The position numbers and the translations under genes were made by a program. From the NCBI GenBank assembly GCA_015501585.1, contig JADNRY010000022.1, forward strand, positions 310,001 to 374,000: a DNA stretch of 64,000 bases. Reading direction: 5' to 3'. The notes beneath the pieces are model-generated. The model did not search any database. It saw only the letters and a program-made list of their open reading frames with translations, and was not told the origin of the DNA. Below are positions 48,827 through 59,303 of the stretch, piece after piece. The stretch is from Rhodocollybia butyracea (lineage: Eukaryota > Basidiomycota > Agaricomycetes > Agaricales > Omphalotaceae). How positions within the stretch are numbered: the stretch's first letter is position 1; the number at the start of each line of letters is the position of its first letter.

Positions 48827-50312
48827 TCATAAAATCCCAGAATCCTTGAGGGCATTCTGTAATATGGTCTCCTTGACAGCAGCAAAGACCAGACGTATGT
48901 TGGTGGTATCCGTCGCCTGTGTTAAACTAGAAACAATGAAATGGATTGGACATTTGTGAAGGAATCATTCATGATAGAAACTCACTGCGGGTATACACTT
49001 AATCTAGCGCGGTTGGCTTGCATAAACTTCCACAGAATATACTTTGCCGCTTTGTTGATGTCATTGCCACCAGTATATTCAGGAAAATAGCGTTCGAGAG
49101 GCACCTATGGAAAAGTGATGAGAACAAACCCTGTGGCGCAAGTACAACATTACACACCTTTGGTAATTTCTTCTTGAACACATCGATTTTGTTTAAGAAG
49201 AGAATTATACTTGTCCGTAGGAACCAGCGTGAGTTAATGATACTCTCAAAGAGGATTAACGATTCCGTCATTCGATTCTGAAATGCGTAAATGATTATAT
49301 AAATGAAGTTTGATAGATTAAGCGGAAAACATACCTGGTTCCGTTCTTCCAACAATACCTGGTCATATTCACTTAACGCAGTACAAAATATGATACTAGT
49401 GACGCTTTCAAAGCAATGTATCCACTTTCTGCGTTCAGAGCGCTGGCCGCCTACATCAAACATATGAATACTAGAAAGAAAATGAGTGACGAGAGTGGAT
49501 GAAAGTGAACAGCGGAACCCACGAGAGTTGGCCCATGGTAAATCTGGTCTCGGTGATGCCCGTGCTCTTTTGTCGTGCTCTCAATACGTCGGTTTCAGTG
49601 GGGAGATAGTCGGGGGACCCTATCCGTAGTACTTCTCCGAAAAAGCTGGACCAAGTATGGTTAGAGTATGAATAGAGTCGGCGGCTAAAATAGACTCACT
49701 ATGGCGCGCTGTCCATGAGATAAAACTCGCTGCCATGCTCATCAACGACTTTGGTCATAACTGGGTCTCCCCAAAACTGGTGTATTGCATCCGCTATCTC
49801 CGGAGATAGAGTGAAAGCTGTCGTCTCGTCTAACCTGTAGTCCATAATCTTGTCGGCAAGCACCTGTAGACGCTATGAGTGATCAAAAAGAGAAATTGAA
49901 GAGGAACACGAAAGTCGTGCTTCCACAGCAAGTCGTTCGTTTGACTCACCCTGTTCGAGTAGACTGTACAGTCTACACCGAGCTTTCGCATAGCCACAAT
50001 GATAGCTTGTACAGAGTCGAGAACATTGCGATATACAATGCTGCGGTATGTGGCGCGCTCTGCGTCTGGAAAGCCGTCCTTGTGGATGATACGCATTTGC
50101 TTCACAATTGTCGATTTCCCTGATTCTCCCGAGCCTGGATGGAAAAGAGTAAGCGAAAGTAGGAGAGTACAAAGGCCTATATGGTAGTACTCGCCTAGTA
50201 GGAGAATCTTGCATTCTCGCTTGAATTTCTTTGAATCGTCCTCGATTTGCCTATCGATGGCGTCACTTCTCTCTTTGTCCTCTTTCCCGGGCTGGGAGAC
50301 ACAGTTACCCAT
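48827..50312 (-). CDS. Heterotrimeric G-protein alpha subunit
   Basis: Start MGNCVSQ: Gly2 myristoylation and Cys4 palmitoylation signals. Exon 1 is 50312..50195; the stop is at 48829..48827. All GTPase boxes are visible: G1 [12 protein letters not shown], the switch-I Arg/Thr in [15 protein letters not shown]3 [15 protein letters not shown]4 [12 protein letters not shown]5 [10 protein letters not shown]. The C terminus NALKDSGIL lacks the Cys of pertussis-toxin substrates. Several short introns, including one between the Gly and Ser of the P-loop that uses a GC donor (CTAG|GCGAGT, 50194..50135). Fungal Galpha proteins couple pheromone or nutrient receptors to cAMP or MAPK signalling; which of the several mushroom paralogues this is cannot be told. 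Confidence 0.95.
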
Positions 50313-50938
50313 GGCTCCTTGAGATATTAGGGTATGAAAGCCGTTAAACTGAACGCGTAAGAGGTCGTCAGAGAATTGGCTGGCGACAAGTTGTAAGATG
50401 AAAGAGAAAAAGAAGTACGGGCGTCGGCGAATGGAACAGAGGAAGAAGAGGAAGAACAAGTGGCGAATGACCAATTGTTTGCGAGTGACAACTTTGACAA
50501 TGACAGGTTCCCACCCGGACCGTGGGGATCCAGATTTGGAGGGTTGTGCAACGAAAGGCAGCCGTCGGCTGGAGATTGCTGTCACTGCAGGTTGCCCAGC
50601 CGAGTTGTTAGTTGCTTTCATGTTTTCGCTTCCTCCCCGCCTGTCAGCGTGTATACCAGGCTGTCTGTACATGTACATTTTCACAGTATATTCATAGATC
50701 TTCAACGTTTATTAATTACTGAACCAAAATGACGCTAATCTTGCCGTTTCGACCCTGGAAATAGTCACTGTTGGGCTGTTCATCTCACTTGGCCCACCAA
50801 GCTGCGTATCCAGCTACGCTGCCAGATCCAGATTATATCTCAACCGACGAAGCCAGCTTTAACTCGTACCACTATCTCAATAATCAATCTTGCAAATCAC
50901 CAAACCAAGCTCCCACTAGTTACTCCCACCGCGTCAAC

Positions 50939-51416
50939 GGCCATGTGTTCATGTAATTCACGTTAGATTGCCAGCTAAACTGTAGTAAGTAAATATCATA
51001 TAGTATCATCTGGCTGTTTCGTAGGACATCGCCAGCTCCGATTACTCCCGCTGGCTGCTCCCGTATGAACATATGAAGCGGCCATGTGTTCACATAATTC
51101 ACGTTAGTTTGCCAGCTAAGCTATAGTCAGTAGATATCGTATGTTGCTCGAATCATGACTCGTCTGACGCTGTATACAAGCTGTTTGCACTGCTCGCTGT
51201 GGAAAACCACTAAAACTGGCATTTTACTTTACTTATTCTTCAGCGTGGTTCATCGGGGTTTCATAGCCTTAGTCCTTCTTGGATAGAGACTGAACTTGTA
51301 AACTTGTAAATAAACGTAGAGTCCTTGGGGGAGACAACTAGACGTTGCTCCCGCTAGCTACACTAGCCGTGTGTTCACCAGCCAAACTGTACTGTGGCAA
51401 GTAAATATTGTATAGC
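50939..51416 (+). repeat. Three dispersed direct repeats in the calnexin upstream region
   Basis: Copies at about 50939-51004, 51079-51145 and 51366-51416 share ggccatgtgttcat, aattcacgttag, ttgccagctaa and gtaagtaaatat, in order; the third is shortened. The first two copies are close matches. No coding potential. Confidence 0.8.
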
Positions 51417-51526
51417 ATCCACTGCTCGAATCAATCCTCTGGGTGTTCGCAGCTCTGAAAAGACACACAGAGTATATTTGATTCCCGCCAGAGCTCAGAC
51501 GTTCTCTGAACTTCCGGTCCCACGCC

Positions 51527-51542
51527 TACGTGAAGCTACGTG
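51527..51542 (+). promoter_or_regulatory. Paired TACGTG sites upstream of calnexin
   Basis: Two TACGTG hexamers 10 bp apart, about 105 bp upstream of the calnexin ATG. ACGTG cores are the heart of bZIP/Hac1-type unfolded-protein-response sites, and calnexin is a usual target. The role is inference. Confidence 0.4.
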
Positions 51543-51642
51543 GCAATTCCCAGTACAGTATTTAGGCCGGCATTTGTTAACCGCGGGACTTACAAGTCAT
51601 CCTCTATCTGCTTTATTCCCTCCCCGGTCCTTCGTACTAACC

Positions 51643-53706
51643 ATGCGAAGCGTAGCGCTTTCTATCGTCGCTCTTGCTGCCTCTAGTGCTCTTGCACAGG
51701 CTGAAGATGCGAAACCCACATTCACTGTAACGCAATTACTCTCTCAAACCTCTTTCATTTCTCATTATCTTTCTACTTTTAGCCCACTGAAATAAAGGCA
51801 CCATTCATCGAACAGTTCACCGACGACTGGCAGGATCGTTGGACGCCTTCAGAGGCGACCAAAAAGACCCCAGTTGGCGGCGAGACATTTAGCTACGTTG
51901 GCGAATGGAAAGTCGAGGAACCTCTTATCCAGTCTATTGACGGCGACCTTGGACTCGTGGCTAAGAGCAAAGCTGCTCATCACGCCATTTCTGCTCCGTT
52001 CGCCAAACCAGTCAACTTCAAAGATAAGCCTCTCGTCGTTCAGTACGAAGTCAAGTACCAAAAGGGCGGTAACTGCGGTGGTGGATACCTCAAACTTCTC
52101 GAAGACGGCTTCCAGACCAGTGGAAAGGAATTCTCGGATACCACGCCATGGGTCGTCATGTTTGGTCCAGATATGACATGTCCTGGTACCAAGGTTCGCA
52201 GCAGTGACGTGTCGTTTTTACAACACAAAACCTTTTTGACTTTTGGCTTTCAGATTCACTTCATCTTCCGTCACCAGAACCCCAAGTCTGGTGAATTCGA
52301 GGAAAAGCACCTCAAGGCAGCTCCTAAACCTACCATCGAGAAGCTTACCGGTCTCTACACTCTCATTGTCAAGTATGTTCTCTTAGTTCTCACATTATGT
52401 TGTCCTTACATGTCTTGTCTTAGCCCCGACAACACCTACGAAGTCCTCGTCAACGGCGAGAGCCTCAGCTCCGGAAGCCTTCTCGAAGACTTTGACCCTC
52501 CTGTCAACCCTGATGCTGAAATCGACGATCCCGAAGACTCGAAGCCCGCTACCTGGGTCGACATCAAGAAGATCGCCGACCCACATGCTACCAAGGTATG
52601 TGAGGCGTCCAAGTTGGTCTTAATCGCTCCTAATTTCCCTCTATAGCCTGATGACTGGGACGAAGATGCTCCTTATGAAATTGTTGATGTCGACGCTGAG
52701 AAGCCCGAAGGCTGGCTCGACAACGAACCCTTGGTCATTCCCGACCCTGGTAAGTCGCCTTAGGTCTCTTTTGTCTACCTGCGAACCAATTCTTTTGCAG
52801 ATGCTGAGAAGCCTGAGGAATGGGATGATGAGGAAGACGGTGACTGGATTGCCCCCACCGTTACCAACCCTACATGTGTCGCGGCCCCTGGTTGCGGTGA
52901 ATGGAAAGCGTGAGTGTCAAATTTTTTCTGTTTAGTAAATATACCGACGCGTATTGTAGTCCTATGAAAGCCAACCCCGAATACAAGGGCAAATGGTATG
53001 CTCCTCAAATCGACAACCCTGCTTACATCGGCCCGTGGGCTCCTCGCAAGATTGCTAACCCGCACTTCTTTGAGGACCTTAACCCTATCAAGTCGCTTTC
53101 CAAGATTGTGCGTATAATTCTCTTTTGATATCTTCTCTCGTTCTAATTATCTCCTCATAGGGTGGTGTTGGAATCGAACTTTGGACCATGACTGAGGACA
53201 TCCTCTTCGACAACATCTATGTTGGCCACTCTATTGATGATGCGAAAGCCCTTGCCGCTGAGTCGTACGACATCAAGAAGGAGGCAGAGAAGAACCAGAA
53301 GGAACAGGAAGCCGACGATGAAGATGACGATGAAGAAAAGGAAACCTTTGCCGAGGACCCCATCGGTTTCATCCGCAGCAGGATCCTGAACTTCATCGAC
53401 CTCCTCAGGCTCGACCCAATGTTGGCGTTCAAGAGCCAGCCTGAGACTGGTGTCGCTCTCGTCACTGCACTCCTCACTCTCTTCGGAATGTTTGGTGTTG
53501 TTACCGGTATTGTTGGAAGCCAAGAGAAGCCTGTCACCAAAGTAAGTGTCCGTCACATGCTGTTGCGAGATCTTTTTGTTAATCTGTTGTTCTAGTCTAC
53601 AAAGAAGACTGATGCCCCCGCCTCCGACTCGAAGAAGGCTGCCGCGCCAGCTGGTGACGAGAAGACGGAAAAGGACGAGGGCCTCAAGAAGCGATCGGGG
53701 AAGTAA
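51643..53706 (+). CDS. CNE1: Calnexin
   Basis: ER membrane lectin chaperone that binds monoglucosylated N-glycans. Signal peptide [20 protein letters not shown]. First exon 51643-51726; then 51783-52193, 52254 onwards and about six further exons to TAA at 53704. The lectin domain shows [30 protein letters not shown] and [12 protein letters not shown]. The P-domain repeats are [30 protein letters not shown] and [16 protein letters not shown], then [38 protein letters not shown] closes the globular domain. One TM helix ([17 protein letters not shown]) precedes a basic, Lys-rich cytosolic tail ending KKRSGK. Introns are mostly 50-60 bp. Confidence 0.97.
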
Positions 53707-54236
53707 ATGTTCGTTTATTGGACGACCTAAAATGATATGAGGGGGTCTTGGGAGACGAGCCTAAAAGGAGAGGTCTTTGTGGGGTGGTTGCTGTCTCAAA
53801 TATTTTTATCCTCTCTTCTGTCCATTGCTCGTCGCTCTCTATTCAAGCTTTCCTTTTTACTTGCATTTGATTCCTTTGGTTGATAACGATGTACTAGTTT
53901 ATAGTATGGTTGCTCCCCGAGCGGATCTGCACCAGGCAGACGTTTGTGAATGGGAGTGTGAAATGGATAAAAAAACTCAAAATGCAGCTCAGAAATGCAA
54001 TGAGTGTAAAAAGTTCGTTCGTATGAGTAACTACAACGAGAGACGATACGAGCAGGTGTTTATGTTACAACATTCAAAGGCAACGACGACTATAGTGATA
54101 ATGATAGGATCCACCCGACGAGGACGTACAACAGAGGAATAAGCAAAGCAACCGAAACAAGGTGAAAACGACAGGTCAACTACATGGAATCGAGCGTTAA
54201 TGTGAATATATGCGCTGGTTTCTGGCAAAAAAAAAC
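53707..54236. other. 3' flanks between convergent genes
   Basis: Calnexin 3' UTR and the 3' end of the HMG-like gene. No gene seen. Confidence 0.5.
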
Positions 54237-54740
54237 TCACTCGTCGCTGCTAGGGACATCGTTCTCCTTGGTGTCACTGTCAGAGACAGGTTGAGAAGAC
54301 GGCGGTGCGCTCGAGCTCGCAGCGGCAGCAGTCTTCTTGGATTTAGAAGACTTGCCACGGCTAGGATGCAACGTCGTCAGAAGTCATGCTGCAAAGATTG
54401 AGCTGGAAGACGACACTGACTTTGGATTCTCCTCGGCGCTGGCCCACAATGCCCTGACACCCTTCATTGCTTCTTTCGCAGAGACATCAGGGTGTTCCGA
54501 CTTCCAGATGGGCAATTGCTCCTTGACGAAAACGTTATAAGCTGAAGGAGGTCGTTTTTCTTTCGGTTCCTTGGCTACGACGCGTCGTTATGGGCTGGCT
54601 AGAGATGAAAATACACGCGATACTCACCGGTATTCTTGCTGGCCTGCTTGGTAGTCTTGGAAGTAGCGGCTGCGAAGACGATAAGTACCTCGATTCGCGA
54701 TCGATAAGCGTAAAGAGATACCAGGAGCGGATTTAGGCAT
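54237..54740 (-). CDS. Small HMG-box-like nuclear protein
   Basis: Exons 54740..54722 (19 nt), 54669..54628, 54574..54421, 54360..54237; 112 aa. A short basic N terminus (Thr/Lys/Ser) leads to KRPPSAYNVFVKEQLPIWK and SAKEAMKGVRALWASAEENP, which resembles the first two helices of HMG/YABBY-type DNA-binding domains (PSAYNxF, acidic spacing, W). It is followed by a basic patch (NRGKSSKSKK) and an acidic Ser-rich tail (SDSDTKENDVPSSDE). This size and layout fit small fungal HMGB-like chromatin proteins. Exon lengths sum to 113 whole codons. Its ATG is 236 bp from the divergent one-TM gene. Confidence 0.85.
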
Positions 54741-54976
54741 TGTATAAGTGGATGCAAAATGGTGAAAGTCAAAAGATAAGAGACGATTTTCGCCCCCCGC
54801 TTCTTTTAACCTCAGCCAAAAGCCCCACGCCACCAGAATCCCAAGAAAAGCACGTGCTATGCATGTGATCCGCGTATGAGCGCTTACTTTCCATGACGTA
54901 GCACGCATGACGTCGTCGAACGCGCTTCTTTAAAAGCTCCCCTTTCAAACTATTCGCTGTCATCTAAACTATTACC
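54741..54976. promoter_or_regulatory. Shared divergent promoter (HMG-like / one-TM protein)
   Basis: 236 bp between ATGs, with dense acgt/cacgt-type motifs (ccacgccacc, cacgtgctatg at about 54850-54861, ccatgacgtagc, catgacgtcg). CACGTG is a bHLH E-box and TGACGT is CRE-like. Confidence 0.45.
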
Positions 54977-55546
54977 ATGTCTTCCACACCAGCAGCCAAA
55001 GAAGATCTTCCTCCGAAACGCCAAGGCAAACGTCTCCAGCGCGTTCAACCTCCACTAAAATCTACAAGACTTACAAACTTGATTTACCTTCTCGTACTCC
55101 TCTCTACATTGCTCACCGCGTTTTACTCGTATCGCCTTATACAATGGAAATCCGAAGTCGGTGGTTGGTGGAATCTCGCGCTGGGCAGGAATCCACCGAG
55201 AGCACAGGCAACTCCAGTTGAAAGTCAGACCGGCCGTCGTCGTCGTGGAGAACAGAATACGGCAGACGCAGGAGTCGAGGATAAGATCAACGCTTTGGCT
55301 GAAGCGCTTGGAATGCCTTCGCAAGACCTTGCGAGAGCCATTGCTGTTGCAGTGAGAGAATATGTTCCTCCTGCGAGTCTTTCGTCTATCAAGGAGCGGG
55401 AAACCGGGAAGCCGGCGGTCGAGGAGCTTTTGCGCGGTGACGAAGAAGGAAAAACCGTCGAATCGCGCGTGGCTGAGCCGACGATCGGTGTTGTAGAAGG
55501 TGTCGTGAACAAATTGGATAGCTTTGTTGGTTTTGATGAGCCTTGA
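54977..55546 (+). CDS. Uncharacterised single-pass membrane protein (189 aa)
   Basis: Intronless. The N-terminal 30 residues are basic and Pro-rich; one TM helix follows (LTNLIYLLVLLSTLLTAFY, residues about 33-51), with more positive charge on the N side, suggesting N-in topology. The rest is hydrophilic: a Trp-rich juxtamembrane patch (GGWWNLALG), an Arg run (TGRRRRGE) and an amphipathic helical segment (INALAEALGMPSQDLARAIA). No enzyme motif is recognised. It looks like a small organelle or ER membrane protein; function unknown. Confidence 0.75.
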   Translation: MSSTPAAKEDLPPKRQGKRLQRVQPPLKSTRLTNLIYLLVLLSTLLTAFYSYRLIQWKSEVGGWWNLALGRNPPRAQATPVESQTGRRRRGEQNTADAGVEDKINALAEALGMPSQDLARAIAVAVREYVPPASLSSIKERETGKPAVEELLRGDEEGKTVESRVAEPTIGVVEGVVNKLDSFVGFDEP

Positions 55547-56087
55547 TAAATGTATGTTGCACACGGCGAACTTTTTCATCCTTCATACTGATATATTTAT
55601 TTCAGCGCTAGATGCAGGACTTTTGCGGCTTTGATGAATGTATGTTACATGCAGCGGACTCCCTCGTCACATTCGTGCTCATACCTTTTTCTTTAGACCA
55701 GTACCTAATCGAATTGTATAGTATTAATCCTTCAAATTCAAGGTTACTATAAAGCTGTTGCTGAGCGAGCAATCTCACCCGAATGTACCGTCTCGTGTTC
55801 GTTCTCTGCGGAGGCAAACGCTAGTAGGGTTTTGAGTATCAGTCAATTTACATTTTCCTAGGCCCTAATCTACTGATAAGTCGAAGAGGACTTGGGCCGT
55901 AACTTTTCGAGCAAATTTTCGGGCGATATTGACTTCAAGGCATGGAGCTGCAGGTTAGATTCAGCCTTCTCACATCTTCTCACGTTCGAGTCTTCCTTTT
56001 CATCATAATTCGCCATTCTGTCACAACTTGTCTGGTACTACAGGTGAGCTTTCATAAACTCATAAGCTGTTGCCCACAGGGCTTGCG
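55547..56087. other. Intergenic, no supported gene
   Basis: A short imperfect duplication (gatraatgtatgttrcay at about 55545 and 55634) is the only structure seen. Promoter of the monooxygenase lies at the right end. Confidence 0.45.
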
Positions 56088-57672
56088 ATGCTTGGCGATG
56101 TCACACGGATTGCCATAGTCGGCGGTGGAATTGGCGGGTTATCTGCTGCCATCTCGTTACGCCGTCTCCCAAATGTAGATGTACAGATTTTTGAACAAAC
56201 GGGGGCTTTGCGAGAGGTGAGTCGAATGTGACTAACTACTACTATTCCAGGGCTATTGAGGCAGCTCCCACTTAGGTTGGAGCATCTATAGCTCTAGGTC
56301 CCAATGGCTTGCGTGGGTTAGAAGAAATGGGTGCAATCAATGCTCTCGATGGTGAAATAGCATTTCGTAGTGAGCATGGTTATCCCATGGTTTACAGGCG
56401 AGCCTAAGCTTTTTTCCCATCGTCGTCTTCATGTAAGTCCAATGAACTTTGTAGGCATTGGAAAACAAACGAAATTCTCGTCAAAGACGAGCATTCGCCT
56501 TCTGTGTATCATCGACGTCACCACACCGCTCGATATTTTCGACCTCATCTTCAGCAAGCGTTAGCAGAGAATGTACCACCGGATAACCTACATCTAGGCA
56601 AACACTTGGTGAATGTGACAATCCGCCATGAAACGGATGATGGTGCTGTTTTGGATTTCGAAGATGGCTCTCAATATTCCGCTGACCTGGTCATCGCTGC
56701 AGATGGAATTAGCTCTGTACGTTTAACTTTTTTCTGACTGGGGGCCGAGAACGCTCATTCCGAGTCTTGCTGCATTTACATAGACTGTCCGTTCTACGTT
56801 TCTTCCCGAACACAAACTATCCCCCACTGGCCTCATAGCACTTCGAGCTGTCTTTGACGTATCGCATATTCAAGACCTCATCAAGGAGAACCAGAACTGT
56901 GCAACTCAGTACATGTAACGGGAGAAGATAGGAATCTCTTTTGGTCGATGATGGGGAAAGGGAAGTTCACCGTCGTCGGACTAGGGTATGACGGCTACTT
57001 AGACAAATCAGAAGGACAAAACGAGTCGCCGTGGAAAGGGAAAATATGGGATGATGAGGGGAACGTAGAGAAATTCCGAGAAGTTTACAAGGCAAGTTTT
57101 TCTGCTGTAATATTCTGTGCGTTATCAGTCACTCATCCATAAGCCAGGACTGGCATCCTTCAATTACAGCTTTGCTTGACCGAGTCCCACCTGGCTCGAT
57201 GAGAGTTCATCCCGGTCGGGGATCAAATGAGATCCCAGTACCTGTTCACGCAGGCCGTATCGCACTCCTCGGCGACGCGTTCCACCCCCATGGAGGCGCT
57301 TTGGCCGCTGGAGGATCTCTAGCCATAGATGACTCTATAGCCCTGTTTCTTTCTCTTCAATACGTTCAACAGCTCAAACTCAAGTCTCCTAATACCAATG
57401 GTATTACTGGCAGACAAACTCCGAGCTTGAAGCTCTCGGCTTCAGAATTATCTCGAGCCCTTGACCTTTACGCAGCAACTCGCCTATCGCATGTAAGCCG
57501 AGTATTTGACGTGGTTGAGCGTATGAAGGAGGGGGTTGCAAGACCAGGCAAACGGTGGGACGAGGAGAAGATACAGATGTGGGCTAGGAATAAGACGGAG
57601 GTCGTTTGGCTACATGAACATGATGTGCACAAGGCTTTTGAGGATGCTATTGAGCTTTCGACTAGTTCATAA
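56088..57672 (+). CDS. FAD-dependent monooxygenase (salicylate hydroxylase-like), with an apparent frameshift
   Basis: Aromatic-ring hydroxylase family. N-terminal FAD motif TRIAIVGGGIGGLSAAISL, VGASIALGPNGLRGLEEM, the DG motif LVIAADGISS and the GD motif GRIALLGDAFHPHGGALAAG are all present. Several short introns (for example about 56217-56275). Near 56885 the frame ending FDVSHIQDLIKE runs to a stop, while CNSVHVTGEDRNLFWSMMGKG continues in another frame; no sensible intron links them, so there is a small indel or a sequence error. The C-terminal part is intact to TAA at 57670. Substrate unknown. No secondary-metabolite cluster lies beside it. Confidence 0.82.
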
Positions 57673-57789
57673 TGCTAAAAAGTGAATTCAACGCTGAAGC
57701 CTTTGAGAATCTGGAATGGATCAATGGATCTTAGGCAGGAAAGTTGAAACCTTTCATGCCGAAATCCCAGACGCGTGAAATCGACGTTC

Positions 57790-58412
57790 ACAACTAAAAA
57801 CGTGATTACTGGAATGACGGATGGTCCGTGCGCATCTTCCAAAAGTATAAAATCGGCTCGCAAACTTCTGAACAACTCATACTTACCTTGATGGCATAGG
57901 CCCCTTCACGTACCCGGGTCTGTGGGCCGTGGAGACTCTTCATAGCACGGCGACCTTGTCCATACAAAGGGTGTCTACGGGTTGTATAGGCTCAGGCTTA
58001 TGCACCGTCTCAATATTTCCCTGTCCCACATCGGCCACTCTGGCTGGGTGGGCTCTTTTTTTCGTCGGTCGATGGTCCTAACCCTAGATTGGGGTTTCTA
58101 GATTTGGTAGTTGTCTAATCTAATAAAGTTAATCTATATCTTGTTATCTTTCGATCACTTCTTCGAACATGTTGAGCTGTTCCTTCTTATACGTACCCAC
58201 AAACCAAGTCAAGGCTTCAGTGATCTCCCTACACTCGAAGCTTGTTACGTTCGTGGAATATCAAGTAGCTTGAGTGCCTTGCCGTTGAGCCTCGTTTTGA
58301 GTCTTGGTGGGATACCAAGGAGCTCGAGTTGATCAGTCCTGCGAAGAGTTGAGTACGTTGTGTGGATCTCATGGGATTTATATACTCGGTACTCGTAGTG
58401 TTGGGACAAACA
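57790..58412 (-). repeat. Dispersed noncoding repeat, copy 2 (inverted relative to copy 1)
   Basis: Reverse complement of the 47105-47750 repeat across almost its whole length. The T-run here is shorter (about 58051-58058). The outer edge is tgttgggacaaaca at about 58399-58412, after which the two copies diverge sharply. Confidence 0.85.
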
Positions 58413-59303
58413 GTCTCAGTGATGAAAGGTTTTTGTGAATTAATTCTGATCTAAATACAATATTTTGGTTGTGGACTTCGCTCTAACCTATACCTCTTGG
58501 TTCAAGACCTGACTGTCCCTCAATGGGCTCATGTCTGTTATTTCGCTCTTCCATCCTCGCCTTTCATCCTTGCAAAAGACAATAAAAGATTGGGTGATTT
58601 AGTTCTTGCAACAGAAAAGCCTAGAAAAGCTCGCAGCCTCCACACGCAAACATGGAGATCGAGCCGGTGTTAGCCCGTCGGAGGCTCGATCAAACATCAG
58701 CAAAAGCTGAAAGTCCTGACCAGCCATGTAAATGGGCCCCAGGCCGTAACATATCAACGAACATGCAACGCCCTGTAGATGAAATCCCAATCATTTCTAG
58801 GCTGACCATCTTAAGTCATACTGCTTAGTACGTGCATCCTGAGGCCTCTGTACAGAGTTCACATATTGTAGGTTCTGTACAGACTGTCCATGCTGTAACA
58901 TTTGTACAGAATGCACATACAGAACTGCATATACAGGCTTTACATGCTGCTGTATATTTACATACAGTTGCAGGTTGTTTCAACAATACAGAGATTACAG
59001 ATTGAAGTACATTTACAGGGAGTACAGGTTGTGTTGTATTCAGAGGACAACCCAGATCGCTTCACAGTCACAGGCAGTTCAGGCTTCACGCGTATTTAAA
59101 CAGATATCAAAGGATCTTCATTCGTTTACAGGAATGCTCGTATGTAATCACGGATCGTGTCGTAGTCTAAATATTATAAAAAAGTTTAACGTGCAGCGAA
59201 AAATACAAGTGCAATGCAATATGAAGTACAGGTCATGAGCGAAAGCAGCAAGCACAATTGGAAGGCAAAAGAGAGTAGTTGTGGCAAAGCATGCAGAAAA
59301 TGC
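58413..59303. other. Gene-free, low-complexity stretch
   Basis: 58840-59110 is packed with tacag/tgcag/acatac words at irregular 8-14-bp spacing (tctgtacagagttcacat, ttgtacagaatgcacatac, gcatatacaggctttacat). No reading frame with a recognisable product. Confidence 0.6.

Larger units (their letters stand above)
50313..51642. other. Divergent intergenic region with direct repeats
   Basis: Promoters of Galpha and calnexin. It holds three copies of a repeat (listed separately) and a pair of TACGTG sites at 51527-51532 and 51537-51542. No gene is supported. Confidence 0.55.
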
